From NCBI GenBank assembly GCA_910579015.1, contig CAJTRO010000058.1, positions 1 to 20,795 of the forward strand: a DNA stretch of 20,795 bases, read 5' to 3'. The notes under the pieces were generated by a model. That model was not told the DNA's origin. It did not search any database and saw only the letters and a program-made list of their open reading frames with translations. The stretch is from an uncultured Dorea sp. (lineage in GTDB: Bacteria; Bacillota_A; Clostridia; Lachnospirales; Lachnospiraceae). The translations under genes were made by a program, and so were the position numbers. Numbering within the stretch: the first letter of the stretch is position 1; the number at the start of each line of letters is the position of its first letter. Shown here piece after piece: positions 14,444-20,452 of the stretch.

Positions 14444-15514
14444 ATGGTAAGACGAAGTTTCAGATATCTGCTGGTTGTTATATTCAGTCTATATCTGTTT
14501 TTTATGTATAACGGACGGATCTTTACAGGCCTTCTTATCCTGGAACTGATCTATCCTGTCTGCTCCTTTATATTTCTCCACAGTATAGGTAATAAAGTAT
14601 CGGTCCGGTTCGGCCGTTTCCCCTCTATGGGCGAACGCGGGGAACGGTTCCGGGGGCAGGTGATCATCGAGAATCAGTCCCGCTTTCAGAGTGTCAGGTA
14701 CTGTGTCCGTCTGCGTGTGAACCACCATTTTTCCAAGACAGGGCCCCGGCAGAAGCTGACCGGCACTCTTTCCCCTCTGGAAAAGCAGACACAGATCGTC
14801 ACTTTAGAGTCTCAATATGCCGGCATGATGGACTGTGGGCTTGAGACCTTGATCTTGTATGATATTCTGGGGATTTTTTACCGGAAGATCCCTCTGCGTG
14901 ACAGACGCTTTGTCGGAATCATGCCTCCTTTTGAACTGGTTCCCATGGAGATCACACAAAGAACCCGCGATTTTCTCGCAGACGCCGATGAGCATTCCAC
15001 TCAAAAGAAAGGGGACGATCCGGACGACATCTACCAGATCCGCGAATACCGTCCGCCGGATTCCATCCATCTGATCCACTGGAAGCTGAGCGCCAAGGAA
15101 AATCATCTGATGGTCAAGGACCGGGGATTCCCTCTGGGCTGCGTGCTCCTCCTTTGGATCCGTATGCCCGATACAGAGACAGACAGCGCCAGCTTCAATA
15201 TGCTTTTAGAAAAGGCCGCGTCCCTCTCTGTCACCCTCTTTGAGGAAAAATGCATCCACATGGCGGCCTGGTTTGAGGAGAAGAGCGGGCAGGTCGTAAA
15301 ATGGAAGGTCAACAGCACTGAAGCGGTCTATGAATGGATCTGGCGTTTATTGTCCTGCGAACCGTTTCATGATGCCGAAATGGAACAAACCTGCTATGAG
15401 GAGGCATTCCGGGGAGAACATTTCAGCAGTATCGTAATCCTTAACGGGAACGGTACTCTCACGGTAAACGGGGAAGCAATCGGCATGACTTCTCCAGAAT
15501 ATTACTGCCTCTAA
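14444..15514 (+). CDS. DUF58 domain protein
   Basis: A 356-residue protein with two N-terminal hydrophobic segments (YLLVVIFSLYLFFMY and GLLILELIYPVCSFIFL, about 7-45). A beta-rich middle and the DUF58 signature follow at about 200-226 (REYRPPDSIHLIHWKLSA followed by KENHLMVKD). DUF58 proteins are regular partners of MoxR ATPases and are thought to be VWA-like. The open frame extends upstream to 14366 inside the MoxR gene, but the ATG at 14444 has AAGGAGGGGG 8-10 nt upstream and puts the membrane segments at the N-terminus. It ends 32 nt before the transglutaminase GTG. The role is probably cell-envelope assembly or surveillance with its two operon partners; the detail is unknown. Confidence 0.92.
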   Translation: MVRRSFRYLLVVIFSLYLFFMYNGRIFTGLLILELIYPVCSFIFLHSIGNKVSVRFGRFPSMGERGERFRGQVIIENQSRFQSVRYCVRLRVNHHFSKTGPRQKLTGTLSPLEKQTQIVTLESQYAGMMDCGLETLILYDILGIFYRKIPLRDRRFVGIMPPFELVPMEITQRTRDFLADADEHSTQKKGDDPDDIYQIREYRPPDSIHLIHWKLSAKENHLMVKDRGFPLGCVLLLWIRMPDTETDSASFNMLLEKAASLSVTLFEEKCIHMAAWFEEKSGQVVKWKVNSTEAVYEWIWRLLSCEPFHDAEMEQTCYEEAFRGEHFSSIVILNGNGTLTVNGEAIGMTSPEYYCL

Positions 15515-15546
15515 AAACGAAGATATATTTACAAGGAGTACCTGCG

Positions 15547-17817
15547 GTGAGACAACACAAAATAAGCCGGGACGGCATTCATATATACCGTTCCCACGAA
15601 CAACAACAGCATACCCGTCCCGCACAGACAAATCGGTTTCTTCTGGCGATGATCCAACTGACGGCTGTCTTGTTTCTGGCGGCGGCCTGGTGGGAGAATC
15701 TGACGAGCGTATTTCCCATATCGGTGGATACCTTCTGCCTGTACTGCGTTCTTTTTTTCTATACAGCTGTATTGACCTTCCTCTGGAATATGCCCTTGCG
15801 CTTCGCTGTAAAGCTTATTCTCCTTGCTCTGCTCGGTGCGGCCGCCGGCTGCTGGATCTGGCGCCATCTGGATGCGGCTGTAAATGTGATAAATTCTGCG
15901 GCCAACGCATACCTGTCCGTCTGCCTGCCCAGGTATAGCCTTTATCCCGTCACCCCTGTCTCTGATGTACACATGGCGGTGATGACAGGGCTGTTCCTTA
16001 TGCCCCTGCTTCTCATCTGGTCTCTTTCCCTGCACATACACAGAGAGAGAGTATTTTCCATGCTCCTGCTCCTTGCTCCCGCCGCGCTCTCTCTGATCAC
16101 AATCCACGTGCCGTCTGAGCTCTCCTGCTGGCTTGTGATCCTGTCCGGCGTTTTTTTCTGCTTCAAATGTAAAAACGGACGCGCCGCTTTTGTAAATGCA
16201 GCCGCCGGCGCCTGTATATTGGCTGTAATCGCCGGAATTTCTGTCTTCGCAAGCCGTCCGCTCGAACGATATAAGCAGTCCTCAGACGGATTCTATGCAG
16301 AAACGCGCGTCTACATCCAGACCAGATGGATCGCCCCGGTTACGGACTATATCAAGGACGCACAGGAAAACAGACGCGGAAAAAATGATTCGAAAGACAC
16401 CGAAAATGCGAAACAAACAGACGCCGGCAATACAAATATCCGCGGTGCAGATGTCAATGATACGAATAGCAATGATACTGGCATCAATAATACTGACATC
16501 AATGATACCGACATCAATAATACCGACATCAATGATGCCGATGCCGGCCTGACCGGCAGAAATGCCTCTCATACGGATGACACGCCGGATTCCATGCATA
16601 ATGACAGTGACGGTCTTCCGTCTGATGTTATCGTAGACATTCCAGATCATGCCGTAGAAAATCCCCTGTTTTCTACAGACGGCAATGCCTCCGGCAAGGG
16701 CGGTGCCAATAGCACAGGCACACATACAAACGGCTTTCCCAACCTGAATTCACTGTCACATTTCCAGCCGGATTACGGCGTGAGAATGACTATAGCTGTG
16801 GATAAAAAACCGGAAGATACCTACTATCACCCTGTCTCATACGGCGGGATCTATGCCGGCGGGCGTTGGCATGAGATACAGACGGCTGACGATGCGTCTG
16901 AGGAATATTTACAGTACCCCGACACACTCTCCCGTCTGGAGGAATTCTGCCTTACTCACAATCCGGAAACACTTGAGGAAGCCTCGGATTTCATCCAACA
17001 GGAATTTAAGGAGAATACCGTCTATGACTATGAACCGGGCTCGGTTCCTTCGGGACAGGATTTTGCAGAATACTTCCTGTTCGAGAACCGAAAAGGCTTC
17101 TGTGTGCATTTCGCCACAACGGCCGCATTAATGTATCGTATATGCGGCTTCCCTTCCAGGTATGTGCACGGCTATGCCATACCTGCCTCTGCATTTCACA
17201 GGCAGGAGGACGGCTCCTATCTGGCAGAAGTAACCGGAGACATGGGGCACGCCTGGTGCGAGGTCTATAGTGATTCCCAGTGGATCTTAAAAGAACACAC
17301 CCTGCCTTATTACGGGACGCGCCCGACACCCGGCACACCTGCGGCCGCCAGTGAAAAGCGTACCTGGATACCAAATACGGCAGGACGGCTTCTGCTGGCT
17401 CTTAAGCTTCTTATAAAAGTCAGCATTTGTCTTCTTATTGCGGCTGTTCTTCTTTTACTACAGGCTGCATTTTGCAGACAGCGCAGATACCAGCGTTTCC
17501 AAAAGAGGCAGGACGGCGCCGGAATCCAGAAAATCTACCGCGCCATCTACGACGCGGCCGTCTTTCACGGAATGCAGAAGACAGATATTTTAAATCGGGA
17601 AGGCTTCAGATCATTGCAGAATTACTGTCCGGAAATGGACGCAGATTCTATGGAATGGCTCTATGAGGCCGTAATGGAAACCATGTTCTATAAGCGGGAG
17701 ATCACAAAGGAAGAGCTTCGGCGCGCGCGGAAGTTATACCAGCAATTCTCGCGTCTGATAAAGAAGGACCTGAGCCTTTACCAGAAATTTATCTATCTGT
17801 ATGTTAAAGTTCTGTAG
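15547..17817 (+). CDS. Membrane-anchored transglutaminase-like protein (TgpA type) with C-terminal DUF4129-like region
   Basis: A 756-residue membrane protein. Residues about 30-240 contain six to seven hydrophobic helices. A low-complexity Asn/Asp/Thr linker follows at about 280-400, then a transglutaminase core at about 450-600 with Cys519 (KGFCVHFATTAALMYR), His568 (MGHAWCEVY) and Glu583 where Asp is the commoner third residue. Another helix lies at about 615-645, then a cytoplasmic tail resembling DUF4129 (YRAIYDAAVFHG, and YEAVMETMFYKREIT). The core should face outside. The start is GTG with AAGGAG 8 nt upstream. It is third in the MoxR-DUF58-transglutaminase operon, a widely conserved trio of unknown exact role. 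The linker carries the short tandem repeat at 16450-16539. The catalytic set looks intact. Confidence 0.93.
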   Translation: MRQHKISRDGIHIYRSHEQQQHTRPAQTNRFLLAMIQLTAVLFLAAAWWENLTSVFPISVDTFCLYCVLFFYTAVLTFLWNMPLRFAVKLILLALLGAAAGCWIWRHLDAAVNVINSAANAYLSVCLPRYSLYPVTPVSDVHMAVMTGLFLMPLLLIWSLSLHIHRERVFSMLLLLAPAALSLITIHVPSELSCWLVILSGVFFCFKCKNGRAAFVNAAAGACILAVIAGISVFASRPLERYKQSSDGFYAETRVYIQTRWIAPVTDYIKDAQENRRGKNDSKDTENAKQTDAGNTNIRGADVNDTNSNDTGINNTDINDTDINNTDINDADAGLTGRNASHTDDTPDSMHNDSDGLPSDVIVDIPDHAVENPLFSTDGNASGKGGANSTGTHTNGFPNLNSLSHFQPDYGVRMTIAVDKKPEDTYYHPVSYGGIYAGGRWHEIQTADDASEEYLQYPDTLSRLEEFCLTHNPETLEEASDFIQQEFKENTVYDYEPGSVPSGQDFAEYFLFENRKGFCVHFATTAALMYRICGFPSRYVHGYAIPASAFHRQEDGSYLAEVTGDMGHAWCEVYSDSQWILKEHTLPYYGTRPTPGTPAAASEKRTWIPNTAGRLLLALKLLIKVSICLLIAAVLLLLQAAFCRQRRYQRFQKRQDGAGIQKIYRAIYDAAVFHGMQKTDILNREGFRSLQNYCPEMDADSMEWLYEAVMETMFYKREITKEELRRARKLYQQFSRLIKKDLSLYQKFIYLYVKVL
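16450..16539 (+). repeat. In-frame 15-bp tandem repeat (six units) in the transglutaminase linker
   Basis: Six contiguous 15-bp units encode variants of Asp-Ile-Asn-(Asp/Asn)-Thr, residues 302-331. The last four units differ from each other at only a few bases (GACATCAATGATACC type). The unit is a multiple of three, so copy-number changes would alter linker length without a frameshift. It lies in the extracytoplasmic low-complexity linker before the catalytic domain. Confidence 0.85.
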
Positions 17818-17824
17818 GAATGGA

Positions 17825-17875
17825 ATCATTCCGGATTCTCTATCATTCCGGATTCTCTATCATTCCGGATTCTCT
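17825..17875. repeat. Three perfect 17-bp tandem repeats at the 3' end of the NUDIX gene
   Basis: The unit ATCATTCCGGATTCTCT occurs three times head to tail (17825-17841, 17842-17858, 17859-17875) without a mismatch. Read on the minus strand, each copy encodes the NUDIX C-terminal Ile-Glu-Asn-Pro-Glu and carries a TGA. The gene ends in the first copy it meets, and the other two are downstream duplicates. They fill the gap between convergent genes. Each copy contains the palindrome TCCGGA, and GGAATCATTCC (17822-17832) is a perfect palindrome, so the array can form small hairpins. No classical terminator is seen here. Confidence 0.9.
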
Positions 17876-18351
17876 ATGAGCCCTGATACCGGCTGAGCCT
17901 GCCCGGTACAGGGGCTCTTGATTCCATTGATCCGGAGATACTTTTCGATCAGCCTTGGCTGTATCTGTGGATACGTCCAATTCTCCGGCAATCTGTCCAT
18001 CAGTACAATCTTCTCTATCTCACTCTCCAGTCTGCCTGAAAACTCCGTTATTTCCGCAGAGCATAATAATCCGAACGTCTCCTCTCCGGTATGATTCACG
18101 CTGTTTTTGCCTGTAACGGAATACACACATATCGGCTTAATATCAAACTGAGCGGCGCCCGTTTCTTCCCTAAGCTCTCTTCCGGCTGTCTCTAGAATAT
18201 CTTCTCCTGCTTCACGGTGTCCTCCCGGAACCTCGTATGTGTCTCTGTCCTTATGCTTACAAAATACCCACTTGCCGCCGCTTCGTGAAATGCATACGGC
18301 AAATTTCAATAATGCATCGTCAACTGTATCATAAAATTTCACTTCTGCCAT
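17860..18351 (-). CDS. NUDIX hydrolase
   Basis: A 163-residue cytosolic pyrophosphohydrolase of nucleoside-diphosphate-linked substrates. The Nudix box is complete at residues 44-66 (GHREAGEDILETAGRELREE followed by TGA), fitting GX5EX7REUXEEXGU with R58, E59, E62 and E63. The substrate cannot be told; ADP-sugar or oxidised nucleotide types are both possible. The open frame runs back to 18414, but the ATG at 18351 has AGGGAG 8 nt upstream and gives the usual N-terminal length. It is third behind the MarR regulator and PPOX protein on the same strand, 78 nt after the latter. Its final codons and stop are triplicated by the 17-bp repeats. Confidence 0.9.
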   Translation of the reverse strand: MAEVKFYDTVDDALLKFAVCISRSGGKWVFCKHKDRDTYEVPGGHREAGEDILETAGRELREETGAAQFDIKPICVYSVTGKNSVNHTGEETFGLLCSAEITEFSGRLESEIEKIVLMDRLPENWTYPQIQPRLIEKYLRINGIKSPCTGQAQPVSGLIENPE

Positions 18352-18429
18352 ATCGCTTGTCTCCCTGACATTCTGCTGTAAATTCTTCGAGATACTCTTT
18401 CTTCCTAACATCACACGCCTGCTTGCTCA

Positions 18430-18849
18430 TCACAGAAGCTCAAAGCTTTCTGTCTTCAGATTACAATAATGTCTGCCCTTTACAGCTGTAAATTTCAATA
18501 CACAATAGTCCGGATCCGTCACTCCCTGGGCGTAATACATGGTATCCCCTGTCTGCCAGATCTCCCGCTTTATATCAGCGTCTTGCAGGACTTCCACTGT
18601 GCCTGTCAGCATGATCCCTTCATATTTGAAACGGCCTCTATTATAAAAATAAATACTTGCCTTTGGATTCTTCATAAATTGCTGTGAACGCATGGAGGAT
18701 GTATTTGTTGAAAAATAGAAGCAATTCCCTTCTATCTTTCGCGGTGTAAACATCGCTTTTATATTGGGAAAACCATCTTCATCCACTGAACCGATAAAAG
18801 CTGTTTTTTGCTTTTTGATAAACTCACTTATGTACTCTCTTTTTTTCAT
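18430..18849 (-). CDS. Pyridoxamine 5'-phosphate oxidase (PPOX) family flavoprotein
   Basis: A 139-residue split-barrel FMN-binding protein. It shows the N-terminal TAFIGSVDEDGFPNIKAMF strand pair, FYFSTNTSSMRSQQFMKNPK (the phosphate-binding and helix region), ASIYFYNR, and GIMLTGTVEVLQD. It is much shorter than true PdxH and fits the general-stress-protein-26-like or nitroreductase-like single-domain group. The substrate is unknown. AGGAGG precedes the ATG by 6 nt. It lies 21 nt downstream of the MarR gene, an arrangement that suggests a redox or xenobiotic response controlled by that regulator. Confidence 0.9.
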   Translation of the reverse strand: MKKREYISEFIKKQKTAFIGSVDEDGFPNIKAMFTPRKIEGNCFYFSTNTSSMRSQQFMKNPKASIYFYNRGRFKYEGIMLTGTVEVLQDADIKREIWQTGDTMYYAQGVTDPDYCVLKFTAVKGRHYCNLKTESFELL

Positions 18850-18870
18850 TGAAATCCTCCTCGTTTTAGA

Positions 18871-19311
18871 TTATCTGCCTGTATGCATATTCTCTGTCAA
18901 GGTTTCCAGTATGCGGACAAGATACTGTTCAAATTGTTCCTGCTCCTTTTCTGAAAAACCGCGATAAAACAACGCATTCATCTGCCAGGACACAGCTTCA
19001 TATCTGGCCTGTAAGGATTTTGCATATTCAGTGAGCGATACGATGGTCTGCCGGCGATTCGCGGAGTTGATATTTCTCTCCACAATCCCCTTATTTACCA
19101 TGCCGTTGATCACAACAGATACCGTATTCTTGGCGAGGGAGGTTTGCTCACTTATCTCGCTGATCGTCAGATTATCTGTCTTCCACAAAATGAACAGAAT
19201 CCTTCCCTGGGCGCCGCTTATTTCAATCCCGTTTTCAAGTAACAGCCTTTCAAAAATCCTGTCCTGAAGCTGTTTTATTTGTGTGATATAAAATCCGCCC
19301 TTTGTATCCAA
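18871..19311 (-). CDS. MarR-family transcriptional regulator
   Basis: A 146-residue winged-helix regulator. The recognition region reads LTISEISEQTSLAKNTVSVV, and the wing reads VERNINSANRRQTIVSLTE. Flanking N- and C-terminal helices form the dimer interface. Members repress their own operon and release DNA on binding phenolic ligands or on oxidation; no cysteine pair is visible, so ligand control is likelier. A GTG at 19320 also opens the frame, but its GGAG is only 1 nt away. The TTG at 19311 has GGAG 8 nt upstream and is preferred. It leads a MarR-PPOX-NUDIX operon. Three alternating TTCTA/TAGAA half-sites lie just upstream over the likely -10 box. Confidence 0.9.
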   Translation of the reverse strand: MDTKGGFYITQIKQLQDRIFERLLLENGIEISGAQGRILFILWKTDNLTISEISEQTSLAKNTVSVVINGMVNKGIVERNINSANRRQTIVSLTEYAKSLQARYEAVSWQMNALFYRGFSEKEQEQFEQYLVRILETLTENMHTGR

Positions 19312-19323
19312 ACCGCCCACTCC

Positions 19324-19360
19324 GTTCTAGTTAGAATAGTTCTATATGGAATTATTGTAA
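19324..19360 (-). promoter_or_regulatory. Promoter and candidate operator of the MarR operon
   Basis: On the minus strand TTACAA (19360-19355) and TATTCT (19338-19333) are 16 bp apart. Three 5-bp half-sites, TTCTA (19325-19329), TAGAA (19332-19336) and TTCTA (19340-19344), alternate in orientation and form two overlapping inverted repeats across the -10 box. This is a good layout for autorepression by the adjacent MarR protein. Confidence 0.5.
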
Positions 19361-19449
19361 GTTTACCATAGAATGTGGGGAAACGCAAGATTTATGGATT
19401 ATCATCTCAAAAAATCTTTATAATGATCTGGCTTGGGATACAATAAGAA

Positions 19450-19496
19450 ACGCCTTGCTGATTTTCAGTATCCATTCTTGAAAATCAGCAAGGCGT
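19450..19496 (-). terminator. Terminator of the toxin-antitoxin operon
   Basis: An 18-bp perfect stem (19450-19467 with 19479-19496) and an 11-nt loop. On the minus strand it is followed by TTTCTTATTGT, a moderately T-rich tail. It starts 17 nt after the toxin stop. The stretch 19361-19449 holds no gene. Confidence 0.75.
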
Positions 19497-19513
19497 CTTC
19501 ATCAGACACTTAT

Positions 19514-19777
19514 CTACTTATCTCTATAATGAGAACCACATTGAACAATCTTAATCGTGTTATTTTCTATACGATAAACAATACGATTCGCATCATCTAT
19601 TCTTCTGCTCCAGTAAGATGCCAAATCGCCGCTTAATCTTTCCGGCTTACCTATTCCATCATACCCATTCCGTTCAATATCTTTCAATAGCTGAAGAATT
19701 CGTCTTAGCGTCTTCTTGTCCTGCTTCATCCAATATTCGAAGTCTTCCCACGCCATATCCGTCCACGACTTAATCAT
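19514..19777 (-). CDS. Txe/YoeB-family toxin (RelE superfamily mRNA interferase)
   Basis: An 87-residue type II toxin that should cut mRNA on the ribosome. It has the Txe/YoeB pattern: WTDMAWEDFEYWMKQDKKTL at 5-24, NGYDGIGKPERLSGDL at about 37-52, WSRRIDDANRIVYRI at about 55-69, and the C-terminal CGSHYRD. The catalytic candidates Glu in GKPE, Arg in SRRI and the final His are present, so it is probably active. It overlaps the antitoxin gene by 8 nt and ends just before a strong hairpin. The partner is of the DinJ/RelB type rather than the YefM/Axe type that usually accompanies YoeB. Confidence 0.92.
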   Translation of the reverse strand: MIKSWTDMAWEDFEYWMKQDKKTLRRILQLLKDIERNGYDGIGKPERLSGDLASYWSRRIDDANRIVYRIENNTIKIVQCGSHYRDK

Positions 19778-20021
19778 CCAAATCTACCTCGTGTACCGTA
19801 CCGCCTTCTGCTTCCATCTGTGCCACTGAATTTTTAAGCCTGGTCATATTTTCCTGCGAATAAAACGGATCCACAGATACTTCGAACGGTATACGCTTCT
19901 CTCTTCCCAGCTTTTTAAGATAGATATTAATAGCTGTTGATAAAGACATCCCAATATCAGCACAAGCCTGTTCCGCCATTTTTTTAACATCATCCTCTAT
20001 ACGCAAACTGATCTGAGCCAT
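19770..20021 (-). CDS. RelB/DinJ-family antitoxin
   Basis: An 83-residue antitoxin. The N-terminal ribbon-helix-helix (MAQISLRIEDDVKKMAEQAC, then DIGMSLSTAINIYLKK) binds DNA as a dimer and represses the operon. The C-terminal acidic tail (about 50-83, ending VHEVDLDD) wraps the toxin. Two adjacent ATGs are possible (20024 and 20021). The second is 7 nt from AGAGG and gives the usual MAQISLRI start. The gene comes first and the toxin overlaps it, as expected for type II systems. It lies 428 nt from the transposase start and faces away from it. Confidence 0.92.
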   Translation of the reverse strand: MAQISLRIEDDVKKMAEQACADIGMSLSTAINIYLKKLGREKRIPFEVSVDPFYSQENMTRLKNSVAQMEAEGGTVHEVDLDD

Positions 20022-20050
20022 CATATCACCTCTTTCTTTGACTTATAGAC

Positions 20051-20079
20051 AGTATATTCCATTTGACAGCATTTGTAAA
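20051..20079 (-). promoter_or_regulatory. Promoter of the toxin-antitoxin operon
   Basis: On the minus strand TTTACA (20079-20074) and TATACT (20056-20051) are exactly 17 bp apart, each one base or so from consensus. The leader to the ATG is about 25 nt. The upstream edge of the -35 box is part of the long palindrome at 20078-20114. Confidence 0.7.
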
Positions 20080-20114
20080 GCTATTTGCCTGGCAGCCTGT
20101 CTGGCAAATAGCTT
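20078..20114. other. 12-bp perfect inverted repeat next to the antitoxin promoter
   Basis: AAGCTATTTGCC (20078-20089) and GGCAAATAGCTT (20103-20114) are perfect complements around a 13-nt loop that itself contains GGCAGCC. Neither side has a strong T tract. It could be a weak terminator, an operator or the boundary of the hairpin array to its right. Its edge overlaps the antitoxin -35 box. Confidence 0.6.
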
Positions 20115-20116
20115 AA

Positions 20117-20310
20117 TCATTACTTTTCACACCCTATGGGTGCTCCAGTAACAGTATCCAGCCCATTTTAATCCGCCTTCGGCGAGGGGCTGGATATATC
20201 CCTGTCATTACTTTCTTGACCGGACACCTTGCAGCACAGTGCAAGGTGCCGTGTGAACCAATGTCATTTACTTAACGAGAATTCGGATATTATGTCCGAA
20301 TTCTTTTTTT
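20117..20310 (+). other. Non-coding hairpin array with repeated spacer, candidate structured RNA
   Basis: No gene is visible here. Four hairpins follow one another: CACCC/GGGTG (20130-20142); TATCCAGCCC/GGGCTGGATA (20155-20164 and 20187-20196) enclosing CGCC-TTC-GGCG (20174-20184); CACCTTGCA/TGCAAGGTG (20225-20233 and 20240-20248); and a terminator hairpin (20278-20310). They are separated by TCATTACTT (20117-20125 and 20205-20213) and TCATTTACTT (20264-20273). The terminator orientation suggests plus-strand transcription. I do not recognise a known RNA family. It may belong to the adjacent insertion sequence or be a separate element. Confidence 0.5.
20278..20310 (+). terminator. Rho-independent terminator
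   Basis: AGAATTCGGA (20278-20287) pairs perfectly with TCCGAATTCT (20295-20304) around a 7-nt loop, followed by six more T. It would stop plus-strand transcription before the transposase and is the natural 3' end of any RNA made from 20117 onward. Confidence 0.85.
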
Positions 20311-20346
20311 CTACCAGTAACCCAAATTTTTTAATTATTACTTGAC

Positions 20347-20450
20347 AAGTACCTCAAAATGTGCGGCCTTTTTCTGATTACTCAGAAAAAGGCCAATTAA
20401 TCAGGAACTGTTTATTCATTATTTACTTTCACCTGATTAAGGAGGTACTT
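20347..20450 (+). promoter_or_regulatory. Structured leader of the transposase that can mask its ribosome binding site
   Basis: Three perfect stems nest as a three-way junction. The outer stem pairs AAGTACCTC (20347-20355) with GAGGTACTT (20442-20450), which contains the Shine-Dalgarno GGAGGT. Inside are a 13-bp hairpin (20365-20377 with 20382-20394) and a 9-bp hairpin, TTAATCAGG/CCTGATTAA (20397-20405 and 20432-20440). A transcript entering from outside would carry the whole fold and hide the binding site. One starting inside the last loop would not. Similar control by read-through RNA is known for IS10 and IS50. The fold is visible in the sequence; the function is inferred. Confidence 0.6.
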
Positions 20451-20452
20451 TT

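Noticed and set aside
16282..16725. Minus-strand frame with a striking Ile-Ile-Asp-Val repeat
   Set aside because: It is the reverse complement of the 15-bp linker repeat in the transglutaminase gene and has no start signal.
17281..17295. Loss of the third catalytic residue in the transglutaminase
   Set aside because: Glu583 occupies the place of the usual Asp, and this family accepts acidic variants there, so inactivity is not supported.
17825..17875. Short CRISPR-like array
   Set aside because: The 17-bp repeats are directly adjacent with no spacers and overlap a coding end; no cas gene is present.
20136..20171. Mini-ORF ATGGGTGCTCCA... of 11 codons in the hairpin array
   Set aside because: There is no ribosome binding site and the sequence is explained by hairpin arms.
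20342..20347. TTGACA as a -35 box for the transposase
   Set aside because: No -10-like hexamer lies 16-18 bp downstream, where a GC-containing hairpin arm starts instead.
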